Positions 23,580 to 32,793 of a stretch of 64,000 bases of DNA are shown here, piece by piece. The translations under genes and the position numbers were made by a program. Below the pieces are notes generated by a model. The model worked only from the letters and a program-made list of their open reading frames with translations. It did not search any database and was not told where the DNA came from. Source of the DNA: Daucus carota subsp. sativus (taxonomy: Eukaryota; Streptophyta; Magnoliopsida; Apiales; Apiaceae); the NCBI RefSeq assembly GCF_001625215.2, contig NC_030381.2, forward strand, positions 18,315,131 to 18,379,130, in the 5' to 3' direction. The first letter of the stretch is position 1. Every line of letters starts with the position of its first letter.

Positions 23580-25012
23580 AGCATCAATCGGTTTGCGACT
23601 CGCGATGAGGAAGAAGACTAGGGCAAATGTCAAGGCTCACACTCCTCAGCCTACTCCTACATCTCAAAAGCGCAAGTTGATTGACGAAGATGATGATGAA
23701 CTGGTGACTGTTGACAGTGGCGATGAGCTATCTGGGGTTAATCGTGATGAGGTCGGGATCGAGTCAACTCAAAAGAAGCCCAGACCAGAGGTTCTTGCTG
23801 TTCGTGGCCTCGCCGGTCGCAAGGTCATTTTGGGTAAGCCTATTCCTGGGAAAGCTTTTTATACTTGCGGTATTGTTAAGCTTTTTGAAGATTTGGGGTT
23901 TCAGTCGTTCTTGTTAGATTTGCCTAAAACTTGCTACCCTGCTTTAGTTAGAGAGTTTTATGCGAATTTACAGTTGATTGGGTCTGATCAGTATGTTTCT
24001 TATGTGTAGGATGTTAAGATATGTTTGTCTTCCATGTTTTTGGGGGCTATTCTTAAAATCCCACCCTCCACACTCACTATCCACACTAAGAGAGGTCCTA
24101 AAGATGTTCAAGGGTTTACTCATAAAGATCAGTTAAAGGTTCTCACGGGTCTTGATAATGTTCCTGAGAATGCATTTCCATCTACTACTCAATTGATTCC
24201 TTTGGCTCATGCATTATTTAAGTTGTCAACTGAAAATGTTAGTCCTAGGCTTGGAACTCGTTCGAATTTGTCTTCGCAAGACGTTGTTGTGGTTTCTATG
24301 ATTATGGCTGGTAGGAAATTTGATTTGCCTGATTTAATCTTGAAGAATATGTTGGATTCTGTTAAGGGTAAGTCATCTGGTGGTTTACCATATGGGTTGT
24401 TGTTAACTCGGGTGTTTGAGTGGTTTGGGGTCTCGTTTGTTGATGAAGAGACTGTTACTGCGAAAGAGTTTCTTGATGTTAAGTTTTTGGCTCAGTCCAA
24501 TTTGAAACTGGACAAGGATGGGAACTTAGTGGCTGTTGAAGTTCCTCCACCTCCACCTCCAGCACAGTCTGTTAATGTGGTTGATTTGGGAATCTCTGCT
24601 CAAGAGATTCATGACTACATGGAAGAGCTACGTTCAAACCACAAGCAGCTGGTGGATGGTCAAAAGCAGCTATCTGAACAGATGTAAGAGCTTGCTAATC
24701 AGTTCCAGTTCTGGAAAGACATTGTTTTTGGAGGAAAGACTGGGAACTCTCCTGACAAGTGCAGCTCTGGGAGCTTTGCTTATGAGCTTCGTAAGCGGAT
24801 GTTCAGTTCTGGCGGTTCTTCCGATGTGAAGTTCACATTCACTTCTGAGGACGATGCAACTGATAGTCCAAGGCCAAGAACAGCTCTTGATGCGCTTAAG
24901 GAGGCTGCTGGACCAGTTCCTACGGATGCTGCTGGTAATGTGATGGTTGCGGAGTCTCTTGCGGCTGTGGCTGCAAAGGGGAAGCTTAAGAAGGACAATG
25001 AAGAAGCTTGAT
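23580..25012 (+). pseudogene. Copia third coding region (env-like position)
   Basis: Follows pol in the place where SIRE-type elements carry an extra gene. It contains LVREFYANL and further blocks of the plant 'putative transposon protein' type, then a coiled-coil end. Some members of this lineage are thought to express such a gene by read-through. I see no clear signal peptide or membrane anchor, so calling it an envelope gene would be a guess. Lightly broken. Confidence 0.6.
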
Positions 25013-25403
25013 TTTCTCACCTTTTTAATGATTAAGGGGGAGGAAATTAGGAAAATAAGACTTTACTTAAGTTTATGTGTTATCTGCTTAAGTACATTAT
25101 TGGCCCTAAGTTTGTTTTGATCTTGATTTGTTTAAGACTAAGTTGTTTGGTTTGAATTTGGTTGGTTAATCAGGTGGTTTATCCTGATAGGATTTATTTT
25201 GGATAATATTTTGGATACCAGGTGGTTTATCCTGGTTTATCTATGCAATTTGCTTTGATTAATTGTTTTCTGTGTTAGATAAATTTTTGCATATCTGTGA
25301 ATATCTGCTAGACTTTATTCTGTGATATTTGTGAAAGTTTAGTTGTATTAGATTGCTATATTTAGGGGGAGTTTACTACTTTTCCTAATATAGTGTAATC
25401 ATC

Positions 25404-25417
25404 AAAAAGGGGGAGAT
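25404..25417 (+). other. Copia polypurine tract
   Basis: AAAAAGGGGGAGAT directly before the right LTR, the usual plus-strand primer site. Confidence 0.9.
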
Positions 25418-26607
25418 TGATACTCTCAAGGTTTTGATGATGACACTAACAGCAAGCTAATAACATGAAACTGATATGTGTAAGCATGCTATCAAAGGTT
25501 GTTTATGCGGATTAACAGTATTTCAGGATGTTAGCATGATTATAACTGTCAGCAAGCTTACAGGGATATTTTCAAGCTATCAGCAGGCTAACAGCGTGAA
25601 CAGAGAACAATCGGATAAAGATCAAAGTCTATTTTCATGGAGATTTAATAGGGAACGAATTGTAAGGATTCTAATATTTGTATATATCTTATATAAATAT
25701 TATAGCTCAGTTTATAAAGAGTTTTCATTCAAAAACATTTTCCTAACTAATAGGAGATTTTCTCTCAAAGAAATCTTATCTTTTAACAACTCCTATTTTG
25801 ATTCAAACGGATTTTATTTAAATACTTTACTGAGATGATTTCAAACGTGGATTATCTTTTACTCAGTAAACATATGTCCTGCAAACGCTCATTATTCAAA
25901 TCAAATTTAAACGTGAGGTTGTTACCAAGATCGTTGGAAATTTGTTGGATTATGACCGTTAGTGTGATGTATATATACTTGTGTGTGGTTTCGGTTTTGA
26001 GAACAAGGAGAACACACCAAGCTTTCTGAAATACAATTCTTTACATTGCTAAATCTTTCATTGAGCTCTAGTGCTTATATTTGCATATATATCTATATTA
26101 AGAATTCATAGTTTCGGTTGTATTACACTTATCCATTGTATTGTTCAAGGTGTAATGTTTTGTTGTTGTGTATCCAGCTTGTGAAACAAGGGAAATAGGG
26201 AACTAGTTAGCTATGAGAATATACTTTGGAAGTATAGGTCTTGGTAGGCTTTTGGTTCGTGGTTCAGGGGTTTCAGCAGGCTGATAACAGGAACAAGGGT
26301 TGAAGGGAGTTATATTATTGAATCTTGTAATAGTTGATATTATTGATTAATAATATAATCTCTTACCAGTTGGTAGGGGACCAGGGCGTAGACCATTAGG
26401 GTTAGGGGTCGAACCTGGCTAAAATTTTTGGTGTTGCTAGCATACTGCTTTATATTCTCTGCATTGCATTTATATTGTTAGCTAGCTGACTGTCTATTCT
26501 GAAACTTAACAGCAGGCTGTCTTTGACAGATTAATTATTTGGTAACTTATAAAAATCGGGTATATAAGCGATAACACCTATTCACCCCCTCTAGGTGTGT
26601 AATTTCA
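25418..26607 (+). repeat. Copia right LTR
   Basis: 1190 bp. It differs from the left LTR by scattered substitutions and a few short indels, including an 8-base insertion. Confidence 0.95.
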
Positions 26608-26714
26608 CCTCCTTGTTCTCCAGTGCAAGAGCTATATATAGATGCAAAAGCTGCTGCAAACAGATGATTTGACCATACGTTTTAATTTTTTTTCACACTC
26701 TTCAAAATAAAATT

Positions 26715-26717
26715 TAA

Positions 26718-26776
<59 letters not shown>

Positions 26777-26915
26777 ATTTAGATTATATTATTTAATCGG
26801 GAATTTATATATATATATATATATATATTATTTACATTATATATTTAGATATATAAATATTAATATATATATATATATATTATTTACATTATAAACATTA
26901 ATTAATATATATATT
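26715..26915. repeat. AT-rich satellite-like zone in the MULE right arm
   Basis: Several (AT)n runs separated by ATTATTTACATTATA-like units, between the interrupted transposase exon and the right terminal inverted repeat. Confidence 0.85.
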
Positions 26916-27078
26916 ATATAAAATTTTAACCCGTCCAGCTTGGGTCGCCCCTGCCATGGGCGACCTGTGGGTGGGGGGAAACCACACCCATACAGGTCGC
27001 CTTTGGTAGGGGCGCCCTTAGCGTCATGTATGGGTCGCCCTTAGCAAGGGCGTCCCTCACTTATCCAAAATTTCAGTT

Positions 27079-27188
27079 TGGGTCACCCAAACTCAAAACA
27101 ATTAAACTAGTTAGTTTTGAAAACTCGAAAAAAAACTGGTTGTTTTTGAAAAGTGGTTGAATGTTCTGATTATAAATGTGACGGAGCC
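27079..27188. repeat. MULE right terminal inverted repeat
   Basis: Inverse counterpart of 11720-11812. Just inside it are repeated GGGTCGCCC and GGGCGACC motifs (26944-27055), also present, though fewer, inside the left end. Confidence 0.85.
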
Positions 27189-27237
27189 CACGGTTTTGAA
27201 TTCGCGGATCTTTTGGTACTTTCACTGCAATTTTCGC

Positions 27238-28141
27238 TAGGGCTATTAACGAACCGAGCTATTCGCGAACAAGCTCTAGCTCGGCTCGATAAAAACTCGG
27301 CTCGGCTCGGTTCGTTTTGTTAAGAACTCAAGCTCGAGCTTGAACACATAAATGTGTTCGTTAAGAAAAAGAGCTCGAGCCGAGCTTTTAATGTTTTCGG
27401 CTCGAACTCGTTCGGCTCAAGCTCAGCTCGTTAAAGCTTGAAAAATATAATTTTTTCAGGATAATTTTATAATATATACATATTATGAAACTCGGTATTA
27501 ATACTCAACATATAGTATATCAAATCGATCAGGAGAATATTAACTATAATATGAGACCATCAAAACACACCAAGTACTAAGTGTTGGTTTACAAATTTAT
27601 CATCAAGCATCAAGCATTAGTTTAACTATTACCACTAACTAGTGTTTAGTCCTAAATTAGTATTTCGACTTTTTTAAAAATATTTTTCACTGATCCAACC
27701 GTATGGATGTCAACGTTTATATATTTTAGTGATGTTACCAAAGTTTCAGCTAATAATAATTTTATTTGGTTTGCTATTTTAACAGTCAAATGGAGGTTTG
27801 ACTAGTATGGCTAACAAGTGTTTAATCCTAATTTAGTGTTTTGATTTTAAAAAAAAAACTTTTTACCTATTCAACCGCATGGATGTTAACATATATACAT
27901 TTTAGTGAAATGACCAAAATTTCAAAAAAAAATAAAATTTATTTGGCTTGTTATTTTAAGAGTCAAATAGCGGTTTGACCTTATTTTCTTCTAGCTCAGC
28001 TCGGCTCGTTAAAGCTTGTGAACAATCTCGTATTCGGCTCGTTAGTTAACGAGCTCGAGCACGAACACAATTTTTGTTCTATAAGAAAGCTCGGCTCGGC
28101 TCGGTCAAAACTCGACTCGACTCTGTTCGTTAACCGCCATA
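27238..28141. mobile_element. hAT-type MITE rich in GCTCGGCTCG
   Basis: A 904-bp element with ends TAGGGCTATTAACGAACCGAG and (inverse) TATGGCGGTTAACGAACAGAG. A near-duplicated flank (AATTTTCGC left, AATTTTTCGC right) fits an 8-bp target duplication with one slipped T. Each subterminal zone is a cluster of GAGC and GCTCGG repeats in both directions. The middle carries a diverged tandem duplication of about 170 bp (27639-27803 and 27814-27980). Non-coding. Confidence 0.7.
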
Positions 28142-28582
28142 AATTTTTCGCTATGTCTCTTTCATATTTACACAGAGATACATTCACAATACACAGATAA
28201 TGGGTTTGTCTGACACACCTTTTATTTGATGAAAATAAAGTCCTATTTTATTTTTAAAATCTTATTTATATAGTAATTGTTTAGTGATAATTATTTTAAT
28301 AGATACTTAAGATTTTTTAGTTGTATAAATCAGTCATTTATTTCCCAAAAAGGATATAATTACGTACTTTTTTGAGAAATAAATGACTTACTTTTAAAAA
28401 ATAATATAAGTTAAACATGTTTCATGCAATGCTCTTTCTACTCTTGTTAACATTTGAAGATATAGCTAAAGTCCGATTGTTTGCTTTAACAGAGGTATAT
28501 GAACAAAAGTATAAATAGCACACCTTAGCGGAAAAAATGTTGCAGGAAGCCTGGAATGTGGTACCCCGATTATGATTTGAGC

Positions 28583-28996
28583 CAGTGTTTGTGAAAAGCG
28601 CAAATCGGTTCCAAGCGGCGGAGAAACCTTCTAGCGCTTAAGCGGTAAAGCGGACGTTTAAGCGGAATTTTAAGCGGGTCAATAAGCGGATTACTAAAAT
28701 ATAATTAAATATTTAGTTATAATATTAATATATTTAAAAATAATATAATGTTATGGTAAGAATTTAAATTTTTTAATAAAATATATATTTATAATTTTCT
28801 AATATAATTATAGTTATATAATAAAAAAAATATTTTAAAAATAAAAATTTGCAAGTCAACATAATTTTGACCGCTTAATCCGCTTAGTAGTCCGCTTAAT
28901 TTTCAAAAACGCTTAATTACCCGCTTAATACAAAATCGAAGCGTTTCAGGTCCGATTCCGCTTAGGCGGCCGCTTAATGCGTTTTTTACAACACTG
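28583..28996. mobile_element. hAT-type MITE (AAGCGG family), copy 2
   Basis: A 414-bp inverted relative of 692-1133, with ends CAGTG and CACTG and an 8-bp target duplication ATTTGAGC/ATTTAAGC (28575-28582, 28997-29004; 7 of 8 match). The AAGCGG/CCGCTT clusters at both ends and the AT-rich centre are conserved. Confidence 0.88.
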
Positions 28997-29180
28997 ATTT
29001 AAGCATAACTTTATTTGAATCAGAACCCACACAGGTGTGCAGGCACCCAAACATGAAACACATGTTGATCAAGAACAAGTTACTAAATGAAGCAGAAATT
29101 TGTAATGACTCCAATAAATCTAAGTTTTACATGTTGCACTCGCATAAATTAAAAAGAAATAATTCCAGTATTAATATCAC

Positions 29181-29212
29181 TTTTTTTTTTATAAGCAACA
29201 TTATATTATAAC
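29181..29212 (-). mobile_element. Poly(A) end of the LINE, separated by the Gypsy insertion
   Basis: A run of ten T (29181-29190) followed by the first bases of a 3' UTR read on the minus strand. The body of this LINE continues beyond the Gypsy element at 41850. The flanking bases CAGTATTAATATCAC could be its target duplication partner for CAGTATTCATTATTC near 45623, but the match is weak. Confidence 0.55.
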
Positions 29213-29880
29213 TGATAGGATAGATCCGGATAGGTCAATCCGGACCCACCAACTTTCACTATCCGGGTACCTCGCCGGCTTACAACCAAGGACGTCAACC
29301 CTGGAAGGAGACTCAACCCGGGTAGGCACCTAATCCACCCTACCCGGGTACACATGTACCGGCCGACAACCACTGCACAAGGCACAGACTGACACGATGA
29401 AGACAAATGTAACGGTCAACTACTGACGATAGAGACAAGCCAGGGAACATTCCAAAATACTACTCCTACGCTGACACCTGGACACGTGTAGGGGATCGAA
29501 CCCCTACGCGTGTAGGACCAGGATCCAGGTACTCACCCTTAAACCCTAATCCTTGGCCTATAAATAGACCAAGGATCAAGAGTCTAAGGGTGACTCTCTC
29601 TTTACACTCATTTTCACACCCACTTACACTCAGCATATATTCAAACACTCTCAGCCACCAGCCACCAGCAACCACCAACCATACACCTTCACCCACCACA
29701 CATAGATAGCACTTTCTCTAGTCTTTATCCTTCCGAAACCTACGCTTACTCTCACGCCGGAGGCGCTTCGGGGCAAAACCCCCCCGCCGGCGTTGTTTTG
29801 TAGGCTCCCATCCAGCAGCTGCACCACGGAACCACCAGTCAAGGAGGAGGAAGGACCGGGATCGGAGATTGGCGTTATCA
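29213..29880 (+). repeat. Gypsy left LTR
   Basis: 668 bp, TGATAGGATAG to GGCGTTATCA. The TATA box CTATAAATAG (29558-29567) sits between CCTTGG and CCAAGG, which are inverse copies, so the core promoter lies in the loop of a short hairpin. Confidence 0.96.
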
Positions 29881-29881
29881 T

Positions 29882-29898
29882 TTGGCGCTAGAAGGAGG
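29882..29898 (+). other. Gypsy primer-binding site
   Basis: TTGGCGCTAGAAGGAGG immediately after the LTR, the position and TGGCGC core usual for Gypsy elements; the tRNA was not identified. Confidence 0.75.
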
Positions 29899-30274
29899 GG
29901 AAGGTGTCCTCTGTCCTGTGGTCACGGTGCCACTGGACTCATCTTCTTCAACAAACCCCCGAAACGGGGGTCCAAATCACACCAGTAAGCTTCTGTAAAA
30001 CACCCAGCTCCTCAAAACCTTCAGCCATGGTTTTTCTTGATGTGTGCATGATAGCAAGCCCTGTCTGAGCAAAACCCTAATCTTGTCTGTAGCACATAAA
30101 ATCTTTTTGTCTCACACCTGCACACATTTTGTCACTTAACTATTTGTGATACTTCTGAAAATAGTGAGTTGACTACCTGTACACACTATTTCTGTCACCC
30201 TGTCACTATCTATACTATTTGCAAGCATTGTCACAAAAACAGCAACCATACACCCTGTGTGAGTTCTTGAAACC

Positions 30275-32743
30275 ATGACAAAAAGGACACGCTCCCACCT
30301 GGGTCTTCCCCAGAACCCGGACAACCCTCAGACAGACCAGGACAACCCGAACCAGGATCATGCCTCAGGACCCCTCTTCACCCATGTGAACCCGGACGAG
30401 AACCAAGCAATCAACCCCAATGATGCCCGGGTCACGATCGAAGCAAACCAGTACAAGTACACCGATGTCCCGGTCACCACCCTCCACCTGTCCCAGCTCA
30501 CCAATGTAGAGTTGGCCGAGGCCATCCGGCAGTACCATGATCGCCGGGAAAGCAACCGCAGACTTGAGGACATCGGTGAGTCCGAGGACTCCGGGAACAG
30601 CCGTCAATCCCGGGGTTCCGTCTTCGACCGGATCGGAGACAAAGCAAAGAAGAAGAAACAAAAGGAGAGTGAGGAGACCCGGTTGAAAATTTTGGCTGAA
30701 AGAAAAGAACAGATCCGAAAAGAGGAAGAAGAAAAACTTGAGCAAAAAATCGCCCTCCGGATCCAACTCGAGGAGGAAAAGTTGACAAAAGGATCCCGGT
30801 CCAAGCGCTACCGGAAGGAAACAACACCCGAACTCATCTCGGATGAAGAGGATGAGAGACCGGGGCAAACCAACCTCAGAGACATGATCAATGAACTCAA
30901 CCGGAAAATCGGGAATGATGCCGGGCTTGAAATTGGGGGAACCCTGACTCCCTTCAGCCACTCCTTGGAATCCATACCCCGACAAAAGGGTATGAAACAC
31001 TATAACTTTGAATCTTTCAATGGACTGGGAGACCCGGAGGAACACCTGCACTACTTTGAACAGATAGCCTTGATCTACTACTACAATGATCTGACCAAAT
31101 GCCGCTTCTTCGCATCCACATTCAAGGGAGGGGCCCAGAGATGGTTCAGCCGGATCCCCTCCCGGAGCATCGGGTCTTGGAAAGACTTCAGGGAAGCCTT
31201 CCTCAGAAGGTTCCGAGCAAACAAGACACATGAACTTCATATGTGTCACCTGGAAACGGTTCGACAGTATGACAATGAGGCACTCTCAGACTACATGAAA
31301 CGTTTCCAGGAAGCAATCAACAAAATTTCCAACCTGGATGAGCGTGAGGCTCTGAGCATATTCCGAAGGAACCTGGACCCGGAACAAAATGAGAGATATG
31401 TGGTCGAATTGATCAACAAAGAACCCCAGAGCCTGGCAGCTGCCTATGCCATGGCCGCAAAATTCATTAAGGAGACCGATGTGCTCCAAGCAATGAGGAT
31501 GACCCGACAGGGCAGTTCAAAAGGAAAACAAATCGAAGATAGACCCAGGAAAGAATATCACCAGGATAAGAAATTCAAACCAGACAGACAGACCAACTTC
31601 ATCCAGCAATCAGGTTCTAAGAGAACCAGCCAACAAGGATCCGGGTCCAGAAGTGACCACGGTCCAAACAAAGCAACCAGGGAACCGAAACCAGAGCCTG
31701 ACTGGACTCCTCTGAATAGGTCCCGCGAGGATATACTCAAGGAGGTCCGGGACAAACCCTTCTACTACCCACCAAAACCCATGCAAACTCCTCCTGAAAG
31801 CAGACCTACCAACAGGCACTGTGACTATCATGGCACCCATGGTCACAAAACCGAGAACTGCATATCCCTCAAGTATTTCATCGAAGAACAGATCAGCAAA
31901 GGAAACATGGGGCAATATGTAGCTCGGAACACAGCCGACAAAACAGGAGGATCCGGGAAGCAGAAAAACATTGTCAACGTAGTGCTGGGAGGATCCTGTT
32001 CCCCTCCCCCTAGCCCGGGCTCCTGTCAAGAAGTAATGTCCATCCAAGCCTACCCCGAACAAGTGATTTCCTTCAGCAGCAAGGATTTTGAAGGAGTCAC
32101 CCGGGGTCATAATCAAGCCCTGGTAGTAACCCTTGACATGGCCGAAAACGAAGTAAGGAGGATCCTGGTGGACAATGGCTCTTCAGCCAACATTCTGTTT
32201 AAACACACCATGGACCGAATGGAGCTAGGGAGTATCCGGATGAACGATTACAGGGAAGACCCTCTGTACGGATTCGGGAACAGCATCGTCCCGGTCCTGG
32301 GCACACTCTACCTCCCGGTCCGGTTCGGAACCCTCCCAACCCAAGTCACACATACAATCAAGTTCTATGTCACCGATACACCCTCCCCTTACAACGTGAT
32401 CATCGGCCGCCCAGGTCTGAACAAGATTGAAGCCATCACATCCATTCCACACCTAAAGTTCAAATTCCCAACCCCGTTCGGGATAGGAGAAGTCAAAGGA
32501 GACTCGGAGACAGCCGGGGTATGTTATAGCCAAGCCCTGGTCATGGCAGAAACACACCTGGACAACAAGAGAAAGGCAACCGTTTTTCAAAAACAGAAGA
32601 GCAACAAAAAACACCGACCTTACCCGAAAACAAATCCCAAAGGGGAGGTCCAGGTGATCGACCTCAACCCGGGTAACATTAACCCGGGAGCAACCAACCC
32701 TGATCGGCTGATCCCGAACAAAGCAACCAAAAAGCAACCATAA
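30275..32743 (+). CDS. Gypsy gag-protease
   Basis: Capsid and protease coding region of 822 codons. The N-terminal third is a charged coiled-coil region (KKKKQKESEETRLKI). The retrotransposon gag core follows (FASTFKGGAQRWFSRIPS, ALSDYMKRFQEAINK), then a Cys/His stretch (CDYHGTHGHKTENC) and an aspartic protease with VDNGSSANILF and an IIGRPGLNK flap-side motif. Long leaders and large gag proteins are usual in this lineage. Confidence 0.9.
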   Translation: MTKRTRSHLGLPQNPDNPQTDQDNPNQDHASGPLFTHVNPDENQAINPNDARVTIEANQYKYTDVPVTTLHLSQLTNVELAEAIRQYHDRRESNRRLEDIGESEDSGNSRQSRGSVFDRIGDKAKKKKQKESEETRLKILAERKEQIRKEEEEKLEQKIALRIQLEEEKLTKGSRSKRYRKETTPELISDEEDERPGQTNLRDMINELNRKIGNDAGLEIGGTLTPFSHSLESIPRQKGMKHYNFESFNGLGDPEEHLHYFEQIALIYYYNDLTKCRFFASTFKGGAQRWFSRIPSRSIGSWKDFREAFLRRFRANKTHELHMCHLETVRQYDNEALSDYMKRFQEAINKISNLDEREALSIFRRNLDPEQNERYVVELINKEPQSLAAAYAMAAKFIKETDVLQAMRMTRQGSSKGKQIEDRPRKEYHQDKKFKPDRQTNFIQQSGSKRTSQQGSGSRSDHGPNKATREPKPEPDWTPLNRSREDILKEVRDKPFYYPPKPMQTPPESRPTNRHCDYHGTHGHKTENCISLKYFIEEQISKGNMGQYVARNTADKTGGSGKQKNIVNVVLGGSCSPPPSPGSCQEVMSIQAYPEQVISFSSKDFEGVTRGHNQALVVTLDMAENEVRRILVDNGSSANILFKHTMDRMELGSIRMNDYREDPLYGFGNSIVPVLGTLYLPVRFGTLPTQVTHTIKFYVTDTPSPYNVIIGRPGLNKIEAITSIPHLKFKFPTPFGIGEVKGDSETAGVCYSQALVMAETHLDNKRKATVFQKQKSNKKHRPYPKTNPKGEVQVIDLNPGNINPGATNPDRLIPNKATKKQP

Positions 32744-32793
32744 GCTCCGCTCAAGATTTTGCGGAAAAGAACACTGACGCCCGGATCCAGCAG

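Larger units (their letters stand above)
16648..26607 (+). mobile_element. SIRE-like Copia LTR retrotransposon
   Basis: About 10 kb, with direct LTRs that begin TG and end CA, and a 5-bp target duplication CCTCC (16643-16647 and 26608-26612) inside the MULE transposase gene. The internal order is LTR, primer-binding site, gag, protease/integrase, reverse transcriptase/RNase H, a further 3' coding region, polypurine tract, LTR. Long LTRs, a CCHC-bearing gag with a coiled-coil tail and a third coding region after pol fit the SIRE/Maximus lineage. A hand comparison of the LTRs shows roughly two dozen substitutions plus a few small indels in about 1.19 kb, suggesting an age of the order of 1-2 million years at usual plant rates. 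The coding part is lightly broken, about three to five breaks. Confidence 0.93.
11720..27188. mobile_element. Mutator-like element (MULE) interrupted by a Copia element
   Basis: Terminal inverted repeats start GGGCTCCGTCACAT and end ATGTGACGGAGCC, and a perfect 9-bp duplication, CACGGTTTT, flanks them (11711-11719 and 27189-27197), the hallmark of Mutator elements. Without the inserted Copia and its duplication the element is about 5.5 kb. It carries three transcription units: a MuDR-type transposase read inward from the right end (minus), an accessory gene on the plus strand (13144-13887) and another on the minus strand (12238-12639). All three coding frames are now broken, by only a few changes each. 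Subterminal zones repeat GGGTCGCCC/GGGCGACCC-like motifs. The transposase sits near one end and the accessory genes near the other, loosely recalling the two-gene plan of maize MuDR. Confidence 0.92.

Noticed and set aside
23580-25012. Independent host gene between Copia pol and LTR
   Set aside because: Position, polypurine tract and known SIRE layout make it part of the element.
30365-31249. Long minus-strand frame opposite Gypsy gag
   Set aside because: It is the shadow of the GC-rich gag frame and has no domain, unlike the antisense unit at 37-39.8 kb.
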